A stretch of DNA of 64,000 nt from Micromonospora sp. C95 (GTDB lineage Bacteria; Actinomycetota; Actinomycetes; Mycobacteriales; Micromonosporaceae): NCBI RefSeq assembly GCF_018070465.1, contig NZ_JAGPXT010000004.1, forward strand, positions 248,001-312,000, written 5' to 3'. The translations under genes were made by a program, and so were the position numbers. Under the pieces are notes generated by a model, which saw only the letters and a program-made list of their open reading frames with translations, searched no databases and was not told where the DNA came from. Shown here piece after piece: positions 54,789 through 62,114 of this stretch. The stretch's first letter is position 1; each line of letters starts with the position of its first letter.

Positions 54789-55755
54789 CGATCCGGGTCG
54801 GCCGGGATATCGGCGGCGTCGGCGGGGCCGGGGCTGGTCGTTCGTCGACCCGCGCGGCGGGCCGGTGGACGACCCCGACGAGTTGGCCCGGCTGCACGCA
54901 CTTGTCATCCCGCCGGCCTGGCGGGACGTGTGGATCTCGCCGTATCCGAACGGGCACATCCAGGCGATCGGGGTCGACGCGGCCGGCCGTAAACAGTACC
55001 TCTACCACCCGCTGTGGCGGCAGCGGCAGGACGAGGCGAAGTTCGACCACGTGCTGGAGGTGGCGGGCCGGCTGCCGCTGCTGCGCGAGCGGGTCGACCA
55101 GGACCTGACGGTACGCGGGCTGCGCCGCGAGCGGGTGCTGGCGACGGTGACCCGGCTGCTCGACATGGGCGCCTTCCGGGTCGGCAGCGACCAGTACGCC
55201 TCGGGCGAGGATCCGACGTTCGGGGTGGCGACCCTGCGCCCCGAGCACGCCCGGCTGCGCCAGGGTTGTGTGCTGTTCGAGTTCCCGGCTAAGGGTGGCA
55301 TCGAGCAGGTCCGACTGATCTCCGACCCGCAGTTGTGCCGGGTGCTCACCGACCTGCGTCGGCGGCGGCGGGCGGCCGAGCGGTTGTTCGGCTACTGGGA
55401 CGGCCGGCAGTGGCGGGACGTACGCGCCGACGAGGTGAACGACTATCTCCGCAAGGCCAGCGGTGGCGAGATGACCGCGAAGGATTTTCGCACCTGGCAC
55501 GCGACGGTACGGGCGGCGACAGAGTTGGCCGCACTGGCCTCCGCCCGCTCGGTCACCGCTCGGCGTCGGGCGGTGGCGGCGGTGATGCGACAGGTGGCGG
55601 AGCTGCTCGGCAACACGCCGACGGTGGCTCGGGCCTCGTACGTGGACCCGAGGGTGGTGGACCTGTTCCACGACGGGGTGGTCGCTCCGGTGACCGGGGA
55701 GACCTCGCCGGAGCAGGCCGAGCGGGCGGTGCTGACCCTGCTGGCGCGGGCCTGA
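54772..55755 (+). CDS. DNA topoisomerase IB
   Basis: 327 residues from GTG 54772. Poxvirus-type bacterial TopIB: 'IPPAWRDVWISPYPNGHIQAIGVDAAGRKQYLYHPLWRQRQDEAKFD' (N-terminal domain), 'FRVGSDQYASGEDPTFGVATLRPEHARL', the catalytic Arg/Lys region 'FPAKGGIEQVRLISD', 'TAKDFRTWHATV' and the nucleophilic Tyr in 'RASYVDPRVVDLF'. It relaxes supercoils via a 3'-phosphotyrosine. The start lies inside the GT9 gene, so it is expressed from the heptose operon, an unexpected partner. Confidence 0.9.
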   Translation: MRLRRSDPGRPGYRRRRRGRGWSFVDPRGGPVDDPDELARLHALVIPPAWRDVWISPYPNGHIQAIGVDAAGRKQYLYHPLWRQRQDEAKFDHVLEVAGRLPLLRERVDQDLTVRGLRRERVLATVTRLLDMGAFRVGSDQYASGEDPTFGVATLRPEHARLRQGCVLFEFPAKGGIEQVRLISDPQLCRVLTDLRRRRRAAERLFGYWDGRQWRDVRADEVNDYLRKASGGEMTAKDFRTWHATVRAATELAALASARSVTARRRAVAAVMRQVAELLGNTPTVARASYVDPRVVDLFHDGVVAPVTGETSPEQAERAVLTLLARA

Positions 55756-55764
55756 CCGGGTGGC

Positions 55765-56541
55765 TCAACCACCGTCGGGCGGACCGGAGCCGGACGGGTC
55801 GGTGGCCCGGGTCTCGATCATGGCTGCCACGCCGTCGAGGATCCGGCCCAGCCCGAACCGCCATTCGAGGTCGACGTCGTCGTCGTACTCGCCGTCCTCG
55901 CTCAGCAGCTCGTGGATCGCCGGGTAGGGGCCGGGGGCGGTGAGCACGGCGAGGTGCTGCCAGTAGCGCAGGCCCACCTCTTCGGGGGTCCGCCCGGTCC
56001 GGGCGGCGGCCTCGGCGATGTCGGCGGTGAGCGTGGCCCAGCTGCGGGCGTACCCGCTGACCAGCATGATCGCGGCGATCCGCTCGCTGGCGCGCAACCC
56101 GGTGCCGCGCAGTGCCGCCAGCCCGTACTCCAGCCAGCGCACCTGGTTCGGGTTGATCGGTGGTCCGCTGATCGGCACGTGTCGCATCCAGGGCTGCCGG
56201 CGCAGCGCGGCGACGTTTCCCTCACCCCATCGGGCCAGCGCCGGCCGCCAGCCTTCAGCTGCGCCACGGGGGTGCGGTGGCGGGCCGAACGCGGTGTCCA
56301 CCATCAGGTCGAGCAGGTCGTGCTTGGTCGGCACGTACCGGTACAGCGACATCGTCGCCACGCCGAGTTCGCCTGCCACCCGGCTCATCGACACCGCCGC
56401 CAGCCCTTCGGCCTGGGCGATCTGGATGCCGGCGGCGACCACCTGGTCGAGACTGAGGCTGCGCTTCGGGCCACGGCTCGGGCGGTCCCGCAGCCCCCAG
56501 GCGAGCGCGACGTTCTCGGGCAGCTCGACGTCTTCGCCCAC
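55765..56541 (-). CDS. TetR-family regulator
   Basis: About 258 residues from GTG 56541, chosen for GGGAGG just upstream (ATG 56574 has none). Helix-turn-helix in 'LSLDQVVAAGIQIAQAEGLAAVSMSRVAGELGVATMSLYRYVPTKHDLLDLMVD', then a TetR_C-type ligand domain ('WRPALARWGEGNVAALRRQPWMRHV'). It is divergent from a DrrAB-like exporter with two near-identical palindromic sites in the gap, so it is almost surely the repressor of both. Confidence 0.88.
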   Translation of the reverse strand: MGEDVELPENVALAWGLRDRPSRGPKRSLSLDQVVAAGIQIAQAEGLAAVSMSRVAGELGVATMSLYRYVPTKHDLLDLMVDTAFGPPPHPRGAAEGWRPALARWGEGNVAALRRQPWMRHVPISGPPINPNQVRWLEYGLAALRGTGLRASERIAAIMLVSGYARSWATLTADIAEAAARTGRTPEEVGLRYWQHLAVLTAPGPYPAIHELLSEDGEYDDDVDLEWRFGLGRILDGVAAMIETRATDPSGSGPPDGG

Positions 56542-56579
56542 TCCACCTCCCAGGCCAGCGTTGACCGCAAGCATAACTT

Positions 56580-56619
56580 CTGCGTATGGTCTACGCATAA
56601 GAGCGTATGCAATACGCAG
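56580..56619. promoter_or_regulatory. Tandem TetR operator
   Basis: Two copies of the palindrome CTGCGTAT-N4-TACGC lie in opposite orientation: TGCGTA (56581-56586) with TACGCA (56592-56597), and GCGTAT (56603-56608) with ATACGC (56612-56617). They fill the space between the divergent TetR and ABC genes and overlap any promoter there. Confidence 0.8.
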
Positions 56620-56635
56620 ATTAGGGAGGGTGCTC

Positions 56636-57601
56636 ATGGTGCACGGACCACCAGCGGTCGAGCTGGTCGACCTGCGCAAGTCCTTCGGGAACCTCGTCGT
56701 GCTCGACGGGCTGACCCTGCGGGTGCCCACCGGCGGGGTGCATGCCCTGCTCGGCCAGAACGGGGCCGGCAAGACCACCACCGTGCGTATCCTGGCGACG
56801 CTCACCCGGCCGGATTCGGGTACCGCCCGGGTCGCCGGCCACGACGTGGTGCGCAAGCGGCGACCGGTACGTAGGGCGATCAGCCTCGCCGGTCAGCACG
56901 CGGCGCTCGACGACGGGCAGACCGGCCTGGAGAACCTGACCATGCTGGCCCGCCTCGCCGGGTCGCGCGCCTCGGCGGCCCGCGCCCGCGCCGCCGCCCT
57001 GTTGGACCGTTTCGACCTGACCGACGCCGCCGAGCGGCGGGTGGTGACGTACTCCGGCGGGATGCGGCGTCGCCTCGACCTGGCGGCCAGCCTGGTCGGT
57101 GCCCCGTCGGTGATCTTCCTGGACGAGCCGACCACCGGTCTCGACCCGCGCAGCCGGCAGGGGCTGTGGGAGGTGATCGGCGAGTTGGCCGGTGCCGGGG
57201 TGACGGTGCTGCTCACCACGCAGTACCTGGAGGAGGCCGACCGCCTGGCTGACCGGATCATGGTGCTGCACGGCGGTCGGCTCGCCGCCGAGGGGACGGC
57301 GGTCGAGCTGAAACGGCGTTTCGGTGCCCAGCGGTTGGAGCTGACCTGGCGCGACGCCGCCGGGCTCGCCGAGGCGGCCCGGCGGTTGGGCGATCGGGTC
57401 ACCCACCACGAGTCGGCCCGGCTCACGTTGTCGGTGGCCACCGACGGCAGCGCTCCCCAGGTACGTGGCCTGCTCGACGAGGTCGATCCGGACCGGCACG
57501 GGGTGGTCCGGTTCACCGTCCGGGAGGCGACCCTCGACGACGTCTTCTTCACCCTCACCGGCCGGCCGGTGAACCCCGAGCGGGAGGTGGCCGGTGTCTG
57601 A
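56636..57601 (+). CDS. DrrA-type ABC transporter ATP-binding protein
   Basis: 321 residues from ATG 56636 with AGGGAGGG upstream. Walker A 'LLGQNGAGKTTTVRILATL', signature 'VTYSGGMRRRLDLAASL', Walker B 'VIFLDEPTTGLDP' and H-loop region ('LTTQYLEEADRLADRIMVLHGGR'; the usual His position is Gln, as in DrrA proteins). The C-terminal extension ends 'EATLDDVFFTLTGRP', characteristic of daunorubicin-resistance exporters. It pairs with the permease gene, which overlaps by 8 bases. Confidence 0.92.
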   Translation: MVHGPPAVELVDLRKSFGNLVVLDGLTLRVPTGGVHALLGQNGAGKTTTVRILATLTRPDSGTARVAGHDVVRKRRPVRRAISLAGQHAALDDGQTGLENLTMLARLAGSRASAARARAAALLDRFDLTDAAERRVVTYSGGMRRRLDLAASLVGAPSVIFLDEPTTGLDPRSRQGLWEVIGELAGAGVTVLLTTQYLEEADRLADRIMVLHGGRLAAEGTAVELKRRFGAQRLELTWRDAAGLAEAARRLGDRVTHHESARLTLSVATDGSAPQVRGLLDEVDPDRHGVVRFTVREATLDDVFFTLTGRPVNPEREVAGV

Positions 57602-58358
57602 GCTGACCGTCCGGCCGATGCACGCCGCCGTGATGATCGGCCGCTGCGTCCGGCTGTCCCGGCGCAACGTCGACGCGCTGCTCACCTCGCTGCTGCTGCC
57701 GGTGATCCTGATGCTGCTCTTCGTCTACCTCTTCGGCGGGGCGATCGACACCGGCTCGGCGTACGTGACCTACGTGGTGCCCGGGGTGCTGCTGCTCTGT
57801 GCCGGTTTCGGGGCGGCCGGCACAGCCGTCAGCGTCACCACCGACCTGACCAACGGCATGATCGAACGGCTCCGCACGATGGACGTGGGCGCCACCTCGA
57901 TCCTCGCCGGGCACGTGGTGGCGAGCGTGGCCCGCAACACGGTCTCCACGGTGCTGGTGCTGGGGGTGGCCGTGGCCATCGGGTTCCGGCCGGCCGTCGC
58001 GCCGCTGCGCTGGTTGGCCGCCGCCGGGGTGCTGCTGCTGTTCCTGCTGGCGGTGTCCTGGCTGTCGGCGGCGTTCGGCCTGTTGGCCCGGACCCCGGAG
58101 GCGGCCAACGGTTACACCTTCCTGGTGATGTTCCTGCCGTACCCGAGCAGTGCCTTCGTGCCGGTCGAGACTATGCCCAGCTGGCTGCGGGGCTTCGCCG
58201 AGCACCAGCCGGTCACCCCGGTCATCGAGTCCCTACGCGGCCTGCTCCTGAACACCCCGGTCGGCACGGCACCCACCCGGGCGGCCGCCTGGTGCCTCGC
58301 CCTACTGGCCCTCGCCGTGCTCCTCTCCGCCCTCCTATTCCCCCGCCGAATCGCCTGA
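57594..58358 (+). CDS. DrrB-type ABC-2 permease
   Basis: 254 residues from GTG 57594, six membrane helices. 'LLTSLLLPVILMLLFVYLFGGAID', 'YVTYVVPGVLLLCAGFGAAGTAVSVTTDLTNGMIERLRTMDVG' and 'FVPVETMPSWLRGFAEHQPVTPVIESLRGL' are the standard blocks of DrrB-like exporters. With the ATPase it forms a multidrug or lipid exporter under TetR control. The 3' end is followed by an inverted repeat that can serve as a terminator. Confidence 0.92.
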   Translation: MSELTVRPMHAAVMIGRCVRLSRRNVDALLTSLLLPVILMLLFVYLFGGAIDTGSAYVTYVVPGVLLLCAGFGAAGTAVSVTTDLTNGMIERLRTMDVGATSILAGHVVASVARNTVSTVLVLGVAVAIGFRPAVAPLRWLAAAGVLLLFLLAVSWLSAAFGLLARTPEAANGYTFLVMFLPYPSSAFVPVETMPSWLRGFAEHQPVTPVIESLRGLLLNTPVGTAPTRAAAWCLALLALAVLLSALLFPRRIA

Positions 58359-58376
58359 CCCGCCCACCCCCACCTC

Positions 58377-58437
58377 GTTGATCATGAGGTTAGCGGCACT
58401 GGCGGAGATCAAGACCGCCGCCAACCTCATGATCAAC
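58377..58437. repeat. Intergenic inverted repeat, family 3
   Basis: Arms 58377-58397 and 58417-58437 (21 bases) match at 20 of 21 positions with a 19-base loop; the core is GTTGATCATGAGGTT. It lies between convergent genes, where it can stop transcription from both sides. The AT-rich core is unlike local composition and suggests a dispersed element. Confidence 0.75.
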
Positions 58438-58472
58438 AGGGCGAAAAAGGGGGGTGAGGCCCGGGGGAGGGG

Positions 58473-59003
58473 TCAGTCGTTGAGGACCTGGGCCAGGCGG
58501 TCGCGGAAGCGGCGCTCGGAGGGGCTGACCTCGGTGCCACCGAGGCCGAGTACGCCGCCGGTGCTGGCCGCGCCGACCACCTGCTCGGCGATCGCCACCA
58601 GCCAGTGCCGGTACGCGCCCGCCTCGCCCTCGTCCACCTTGGCCGCCAGCAGCGCCGACGCCTCCTTGGCCCGGCCCAGCACGTCCTCGGCGTAGCCGCG
58701 CGGGTCCGCGGGCTCGATGACCGGCATCTCCTCGCCGGCCTCCGGGTCGCCGACCCGGGTGACGATCTCGCCGGCCACCGCGGCCACCAGCGGACTGGCC
58801 GACTCCCGCCCGCCGGAGATGGTCTCCAAGCCGGCGGCGCCCTCGGTCATCGTCGCCTTGGTGCCGTCGGACTCGGCGGCGCTCGCCGCGGTGAGCACCG
58901 ACTGTGGCAGGCCGACCAGCAGCCCCCACTCCTCGTCGGAGAAACCGAAACCGGTGTACGCCGGTTCTTCGATCACGACCCGCCCCTCCCGCTCGTCGTT
59001 CAC
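58473..59003 (-). CDS. Hypothetical acidic protein
   Basis: 176 residues, acidic and mostly helical, starting 'MNDEREGRVVIEEPAYTGFGFSDEEWGLLVGLPQSVLTAASAAESDGTKATMTEGAAGLETI' and ending 'SERRFRDRLAQVLND'. No membrane segment or enzyme motif. The protein reads as a well-conserved actinobacterial hypothetical; I cannot name its family. It is the first gene after RecQ on the same strand, 41 bases downstream. Confidence 0.75.
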   Translation of the reverse strand: MNDEREGRVVIEEPAYTGFGFSDEEWGLLVGLPQSVLTAASAAESDGTKATMTEGAAGLETISGGRESASPLVAAVAGEIVTRVGDPEAGEEMPVIEPADPRGYAEDVLGRAKEASALLAAKVDEGEAGAYRHWLVAIAEQVVGAASTGGVLGLGGTEVSPSERRFRDRLAQVLND

Positions 59004-59044
59004 GTCCTCGTCAGCCCGTACCGCCGGCGGCGGTGCGGCTCAGG

Positions 59045-60676
59045 TTAGTCCAGGGTCAGCAGACCCTGTTCGGACACCACGCTGACCGACAGCGTCTTGT
59101 ACCCGACCTCGTCGAACAGCACCGTCATCCGACCCTCCTCGTAGCTGAGCACCAGGCCGGAGCCCCACTCGGCGTGCCGCACCTGGCTGTGCACCGGGAA
59201 CGGACCCACCGAACCGTCGTCGGGCACGCTGGTGCCGGCGTGGCAGTTGTCGCAGTGCCCGCAGATCTCGGTCATCTGCTCGCCGAAGTAGGCCAGCAAC
59301 GTCTGGCCCCGGCAGGCGTTGGTCTCGGCGAAGGCCCGCATCATGTCGGTACGCGACCGGGTCAGGCTCTGCTGCCGCTCCGCCTCGGCCACCGCGGCCG
59401 CCGCCGCGTCGACCGGAGTGGGGGCGTAACGGGGTGCGCCGACCCGCTGTCCCGCCGCCTGCTGGGCGGCGCCGACCTGCTCCAGCAGGGCGAGGTACTG
59501 CCCGAGCTTGCGCGGGCCGAGCCCGGTCATCTCGCGCAGCTCCTTGCGGGTGGTCGGCTCCTTGCGCAGCAACGCGGCCAGATCACGCAGCTCCGTGGCG
59601 TCGGGCAGGCCACCGCTGAAGTAGCGTTGCAGCCCGACGTCCTCGGCCTGCCAGAGCAGCAGCACCCGGGCGGGCTGACCGTCGCGGCCGGCCCGGCCGA
59701 TCTCCTGGAAGTAGCTGTCCGGCGAGTCGGGCAGTGCCATGTGCACCACCCAGGCGATGTTGGGCTTGTCGATGCCCATGCCGAAGGCCGAGGTCGCCAC
59801 CATGATCGGCACCTGGTCGGCGAGGAACGCCTCGTGCAGCCGGGCCCGGGCGTTGGCCGGCATCCCGCCGTGGTAGTACTGCGCGGGATAGCCCGCGTCG
59901 GTCAGCCGGGCGGACAGTTCCTCGGCGGCGCGACGGGTGGGCACGTAGATGATGCCGGGCCGCTCGTCGTCGCGCAGCAGGGCGATCAGCCGCCGCCACC
60001 GGTAGTCCTCGGTGGGGCAGTGCGCCACCTCGAAGAAGAGGTTGGGCCGGTCCAGGCCGGACACCACGATCTCGGGCTTGCGCAGCCGCAGCCGATCGAC
60101 GATGTCGTCGCGTACCGGCGGGGAGGCGGTGGCGGTGAGCGCCACCACCGGTGGCCGGCCGATGCCCTCGATGAGTTGCCCGAGGGCCAGGTAGTCCGGG
60201 CGGAAGTCGTGGCCCCAGGCGGAGATGCAGTGCGCCTCGTCGATCGCGACGAGCGCCGGCTTCAACGCGCGCACCTCGGCCAGCCGCTCGGGGTTGGCCA
60301 GTTGCTCCGGGGTGATGAAGAGGAACTCGGCCCGCCCCTCGCGGATCTCGACGATTGCCTCGGCCTGCTGGGCCGCGGTCTCGTCCGAACTGATCCGGAC
60401 CGCGCGCAGTTCCGCCCGCTGCCGCTCGTTGAGCGCGGCGATCTGGTCCTGCTGGAGCGCCAGCAGCGGTGAGATCACCACGGTCGGTCCGGGGATCAGG
60501 CTGGCCGGGATCTGGTAGATCGCCGACTTGCCGGCGCCGGTGGGCAGCACCACCAGGGCGTCGCGGCGGCGCATCACGGCCCGCATCGCGGCCAACTGGT
60601 TGGGCCGCAGGGCGGTCCAACCGAACAGGCTGCGCGCGGCGCGACGCAGCGACATCGAGTGCGTGGTCAGCTTCAT
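59045..60676 (-). CDS. recQ: RecQ-family ATP-dependent DNA helicase
   Basis: About 543 residues from ATG 60676. A TTG at 60727 overlapping the upstream gene's stop (TTGA) would add 17 residues and is a real alternative. Motifs: 0 'FGWTALRPNQLAAM', I 'VLPTGAGKSAIYQIPA', II 'DEAHCISAWGHDFRPDY', 'LTATASP', VI 'EIGRAGRDGQPA' and a four-Cys zinc site 'CRGQTLLAYFGEQ..CGHCDNC'. No HRDC domain is present, but a C-terminal 'HAEWGSGLVLSYEEGRMTVLFDEVGYKTLS' module is. It unwinds recombination and replication intermediates. Confidence 0.9.
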   Translation of the reverse strand: MKLTTHSMSLRRAARSLFGWTALRPNQLAAMRAVMRRRDALVVLPTGAGKSAIYQIPASLIPGPTVVISPLLALQQDQIAALNERQRAELRAVRISSDETAAQQAEAIVEIREGRAEFLFITPEQLANPERLAEVRALKPALVAIDEAHCISAWGHDFRPDYLALGQLIEGIGRPPVVALTATASPPVRDDIVDRLRLRKPEIVVSGLDRPNLFFEVAHCPTEDYRWRRLIALLRDDERPGIIYVPTRRAAEELSARLTDAGYPAQYYHGGMPANARARLHEAFLADQVPIMVATSAFGMGIDKPNIAWVVHMALPDSPDSYFQEIGRAGRDGQPARVLLLWQAEDVGLQRYFSGGLPDATELRDLAALLRKEPTTRKELREMTGLGPRKLGQYLALLEQVGAAQQAAGQRVGAPRYAPTPVDAAAAAVAEAERQQSLTRSRTDMMRAFAETNACRGQTLLAYFGEQMTEICGHCDNCHAGTSVPDDGSVGPFPVHSQVRHAEWGSGLVLSYEEGRMTVLFDEVGYKTLSVSVVSEQGLLTLD

Positions 60677-60723
60677 CGAAGGCCGCAGGTACCCGGGCGG
60701 CTCCACGCCGAAACCCGGGTTGA

Positions 60724-61674
60724 TCAACGCAGCCGGGGCAGCACCTCGCGCTGGTACAGGTCGAGCAGCCCCGGCCAGTTCGGCCCGGTGTTGGCGACGT
60801 AGACCTCGTCGAACCCGGCCTTCGCGTACGCCTCGATCTTCGCCAGGTGGGCGTCGGCATCGCTGCCGCAGACGAACGCCTCGCGCATCGCCGCCGGATC
60901 CACGAGCGTGGCGGCCTGCTCGAAGTGCCGGGGCGAGGGCAGCACCTGGAGCAGCTCACCGGGAATCGCCTCGGTCGGCCAGCGCTCGTACGCCAGTCGC
61001 ATGCCCTCCTCGACCGTCGGCGCGTACGCGGCCTTGAAACCGGCCTGGCAGGGCTTGTCGCCCCCACCGTTGTCCCGGAACCGGCGCACCAGGTCGGCGT
61101 CGGGCATGGTGTTGACGAAACCGTCGCCGATCCGGGCGGCCAGGTCCACCGCCTTGGGCCCGAACGCGGAGACGTAGACCGGCGGGGGAGTCTCCGGCAG
61201 CGTGTAGATCCGGGCGTGCTCCACCTGGTAGTGCCGGCCGTGGTGGTTGACGAAGCCGCCGCGCCACAGCTTGCGCATCACCTCGACCGCCTCCTCGAGC
61301 ATCTCCAGCCGGACGCCGGCCGGCGGCCACGCACCGCCGAGGATGTGCTCGTTGAGCGCCTCGCCGGAGCCCACCCCGAGGACGAACCGGCCGGCGTGCA
61401 GCACCGAGGTGGTCGCCGCGGCCTGGGCGAGCACCGCCGGGTGGATGCGTACGGTCGGGCAGGTGACGGCGGTGGTGACGGGCAGCCGGCAGACCTGGCT
61501 CAGCGCGCCGAGCATCGACCAGACGAAGGGGCTCTGCCCCTGGGCGTCGATCCAGGGGTGGTAGTGATCGGAGATCCACAGCGCTCCGAAGCCCGCCCGC
61601 TCGGCGGCCCGGGCCTGGTCGAGCAGTTCGGCCGGCGGGTACTCCTCGGTGGACAGGAAATATCCGATCTTCAT
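60724..61674 (-). CDS. F420-type LLM oxidoreductase (G6PDH-like subfamily)
   Basis: 316 residues from ATG 61674 with GAGGGAG upstream. 'MKIGYFLSTEEYPPAELLDQARAAERAGFGALWISDHYHPW' and 'VLGVGSGEALNEHILGGAWPP' match the subfamily annotated as F420-dependent, related to F420-glucose-6-phosphate dehydrogenase; 'VYVANTGPNWPGLLDLYQREVLPRLR' closes the barrel. Its substrate is unknown. Its stop overlaps an alternative start of recQ, so the two may be cotranscribed. Confidence 0.87.
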   Translation of the reverse strand: MKIGYFLSTEEYPPAELLDQARAAERAGFGALWISDHYHPWIDAQGQSPFVWSMLGALSQVCRLPVTTAVTCPTVRIHPAVLAQAAATTSVLHAGRFVLGVGSGEALNEHILGGAWPPAGVRLEMLEEAVEVMRKLWRGGFVNHHGRHYQVEHARIYTLPETPPPVYVSAFGPKAVDLAARIGDGFVNTMPDADLVRRFRDNGGGDKPCQAGFKAAYAPTVEEGMRLAYERWPTEAIPGELLQVLPSPRHFEQAATLVDPAAMREAFVCGSDADAHLAKIEAYAKAGFDEVYVANTGPNWPGLLDLYQREVLPRLR

Positions 61675-61747
61675 CTTCACTCCCTCGGCCCGCTGGTGCC
61701 TGTGCGGCACGCGGTACCCCGGCGGGCGCCGATCACACCGGGCGGGC

Positions 61748-61870
61748 TCAGCGGCGGAACATCGCCCGGATGGCGATCAGCAGCAGCAGACCGCCCACCA
61801 CCAGGCCGAGCAGGCGTACGCCGGGGATGTCGGTCGGGCTCGTCGCGTCGGCCAGCAGCACGGGGTCCAT
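61748..61870 (-). CDS. 40-aa single-helix membrane peptide
   Basis: ATG 61870 to TGA 61748. The product has a short outer stretch ('DPVLLADATSPTDIPG'), one membrane helix ('VRLLGLVVGGLLLLIAIRAM') and a basic FRR end. It sits 73 bases upstream of the LLM gene on the same strand. Peptides of this type are common in actinomycetes and are often missed. No clear ribosome binding site, so confidence is moderate. Confidence 0.55.
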   Translation of the reverse strand: MDPVLLADATSPTDIPGVRLLGLVVGGLLLLIAIRAMFRR

Positions 61871-62004
61871 ACCCGCACTGTCGCGGTGCAGCGCTCCCAA
61901 GGCAACTGTAAGGTTTATTGACTATTGGGGTGGCGCGGTGTGACCATGTCTGCACCGCCGGCCGGCGGGAGTCCACGGCGGAACACGCGGGGGTACAGCG
62001 CCGA

Positions 62005-62088
62005 ATGAGCGAGCGGCAGCGAGTGAATCATCGACTCAGCGCGGCGGTGCCTCATGGCGGCACGCAGCGAAGCGGAGTGCCGGCATGA
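62005..62088 (+). CDS. 27-aa peptide from a repeat, coupled to nagZ
   Basis: An ATG in the first copy of the 30-base repeat opens a frame of 27 codons ('MSERQRVNHRLSAAVPHG...') whose TGA overlaps the nagZ ATG as ATGA. It duplicates the first ten residues of NagZ. Probably a by-product of the repeat, but it could couple translation into nagZ. Confidence 0.35.
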   Translation: MSERQRVNHRLSAAVPHGGTQRSGVPA

Positions 62089-62114
62089 GCGAGCGGCAGC
62101 GAGTGAATCATCGA
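62005..62114. repeat. 30-bp direct repeat spanning the nagZ start codon
   Basis: 62005-62034 and 62085-62114 are identical over 30 bases, 80 bases apart, both beginning ATGAGCGAGCGG. The second copy supplies the ATG and first ten codons of nagZ. The segment between them is GC-rich and noncoding except for the 27-codon frame. Related in its TGAGCG...GAGTGA core to the insertion in the heptose operon. Confidence 0.85.

Noticed and set aside
61883..61897. Partial match to the CebR operator (GGGAGCGCT) upstream of the 40-aa peptide, read on the minus strand
   Set aside because: Only about 11 of 14 positions agree, the palindrome is lost, and the neighbouring gene has no link to cellulose use.
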